From contig JAEWKZ010000113.1 in NCBI GenBank assembly GCA_023393525.1, forward strand, positions 1 through 6,369: a stretch of 6,369 bases of DNA. The letters run 5' to 3'. Both the position numbers and the translations under genes were made by a program. Shown here piece by piece: positions 5,900 to 6,369 of this stretch; position 1 is the stretch's first letter, and each line of letters opens with the position of its first letter. This DNA comes from Pseudomonadota bacterium. GTDB lineage: Bacteria > Desulfobacterota > Desulfovibrionia > Desulfovibrionales > Desulfomicrobiaceae. Under the pieces are notes generated by a model. It was not told the origin of the DNA, did not search any database, and saw only the letters and a list, made by a program, of their open reading frames with translations.

Positions 5900-5905
5900 A
5901 TTATA
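5900..5905 (-). promoter_or_regulatory. Consensus -10 element for the tRNA-Gly gene
   Basis: The minus strand reads GGCTATAATCC, a perfect TATAAT in otherwise very GC-rich DNA, about 55 bp upstream of the tRNA 5' end and correctly oriented. No good -35 is seen at 16-18 bp spacing; the position holds GC-only sequence. The GC-rich bases after the -10 resemble the discriminators of stringently controlled stable-RNA promoters. Confidence 0.55.
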
Positions 5906-5931
5906 GCCTGGGTTTTGGCCGGCGCGCGGGC

Positions 5932-6312
5932 TTATTTGACCAACTCGGAAATTTCGATGAGATTGAGGTCGGGGTCGCGCAGGTAGATGGAGCGGATCGG
6001 GCCGGTCGCCCCCGTGCGCCGCACCGGGCCTTCGATGATGGGGATGCCCTTTTCCCGCAGCCGCCCGATGACGTCATCCAGCGCAATGGCGGCGATAAAG
6101 CACAGATCGAGCGCGCCGGGCACCGGCAGGTGGGCCTTGGGTTCGAACTCATGGCCTTTGACGTGCAGGTTGATTTTCTGCTGTCCGAACCGCAAGGCCT
6201 TGCGGCCCGGCCCGAAGGTTTCCAGCGTCATGCCCAGGCCATCGGTATAAAAAGCCACGCAGTCGGCTTCGTGGGCGGTGGTGAGGACGAGGTGATCCAG
6301 GTGGTCGATCAT
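5932..6312 (-). CDS. VOC-family protein, glyoxalase-domain GLOD5-like
   Basis: Encodes 126 residues from the ATG at 6312 (MIDHLDHLVLT). An in-frame ATG at 6324 would add four residues, but only 6312 has a Shine-Dalgarno-like GGA at 7 nt. The length and the paired beta-alpha-beta modules fit the vicinal oxygen chelate superfamily. Likely metal ligands are His7 (in DHLVL), His50 (in INLHV) and Glu120 (in NLIEIS). FYTDGLGM (21-28), RKALRFGQQKINLH (37-50), LDLCFI (68-73) and YLRDPDLNLIE (110-120) match the GLOD5-like group, often annotated in Burkholderiales as 'VOC family virulence protein'. VOC enzymes include glyoxalases, extradiol dioxygenases and resistance proteins, so the reaction cannot be assigned. 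The gene converges on the plus-strand operon across the tRNA and is unlikely to be part of that unit. Confidence 0.88.
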   Translation of the reverse strand: MIDHLDHLVLTTAHEADCVAFYTDGLGMTLETFGPGRKALRFGQQKINLHVKGHEFEPKAHLPVPGALDLCFIAAIALDDVIGRLREKGIPIIEGPVRRTGATGPIRSIYLRDPDLNLIEISELVK

Positions 6313-6319
6313 GGCGCAA

Positions 6320-6322
6320 TCC
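6320..6322 (-). promoter_or_regulatory. Ribosome binding site deciding the VOC gene start
   Basis: The minus strand has GGA 7 nt before the ATG at 6312. No purine-rich site precedes the alternative ATG at 6324. The site is short, so the choice is only moderately supported. Confidence 0.4.
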
Positions 6323-6339
6323 ATCCGAACAGTCGGGCA

Positions 6340-6356
6340 AGCGCCATCTTAGCGCC
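6340..6356 (-). promoter_or_regulatory. Possible -10 flanked by a direct repeat upstream of the VOC gene
   Basis: On the minus strand TAAGAT (6346-6351) matches the -10 consensus at 4 of 6 positions. It is flanked by direct repeats of AGCGCC (plus strand 6340-6345 and 6351-6356), 11 bp apart. The matching -35 would lie at or past the window edge, so it cannot be judged. Confidence 0.25.
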
Positions 6357-6369
6357 CCCGGCCGTGTGT

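Noticed and set aside
5563..5986. Two overlapping plus-strand reading frames (one ending GDGNRTHA, the other containing GIEPTLEAWEAAVLPLNYTRP)
   Set aside because: These are antisense readings of the tRNA-Gly gene, a well-known source of false proteins. Neither has independent support.
1..6369. CRISPR array, insertion sequence or phage genes
   Set aside because: No regularly spaced repeats, transposase, terminal inverted repeats or phage structural genes were seen on either strand.

Overview
The window is GC-rich, densely coding proteobacterial DNA. The codon use, a Bordetella/Achromobacter-like VOC protein and a tRNA-Gly with encoded CCA fit a betaproteobacterium, most likely Alcaligenaceae (Burkholderiales). 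This placement is inference from the look of the proteins; no marker gene is present.

Layout: (1) Bases 1-444 hold no intact gene. Around 103-225 lies a decayed piece of a HipA-type kinase toxin gene, still legible as the GWKLAPAYDVNP block with small indels upstream. The stretch ends in two overlapping palindromes just before the first real gene. (2) 445-1362 encodes a one-component regulator, a GAF sensor fused to a LytTR DNA-binding domain. (3) After a 149-bp gap with repeat-like candidate operator sequence comes a tight three-gene unit on the same strand. It contains an AmpH-like periplasmic penicillin-binding serine hydrolase (1512-2657), an unassigned outer-membrane beta-barrel protein (2654-3856, 4-bp overlap) and a second serine hydrolase with a C-terminal DUF3471-like domain (3864-5441, 7-bp gap). 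(4) 5442-5771 is a non-coding gap with a long stem-loop just after the unit and an AT-rich stretch near the tRNA. (5) On the minus strand are a tRNA-Gly(CCC) gene (5772-5845) with a promoter-like TATAAT upstream, and a VOC-family (GLOD5-like) gene (5932-6312).

How the genes may work together (inference): the regulator sits directly upstream of, and is co-oriented with, three exported proteins. Two are active-site serine hydrolases of different subfamilies of the same fold, both with complete catalytic motifs; between them lies an outer-membrane barrel that could be a substrate pore. A reasonable model is a ligand-sensed envelope module that admits a small peptide, amide or ester and cleaves it in the periplasm, or that trims peptidoglycan peptides. 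The substrate cannot be read from the sequence. The relic toxin gene on one side and the tRNA gene on the other suggest that the block lies in a variable chromosomal region.
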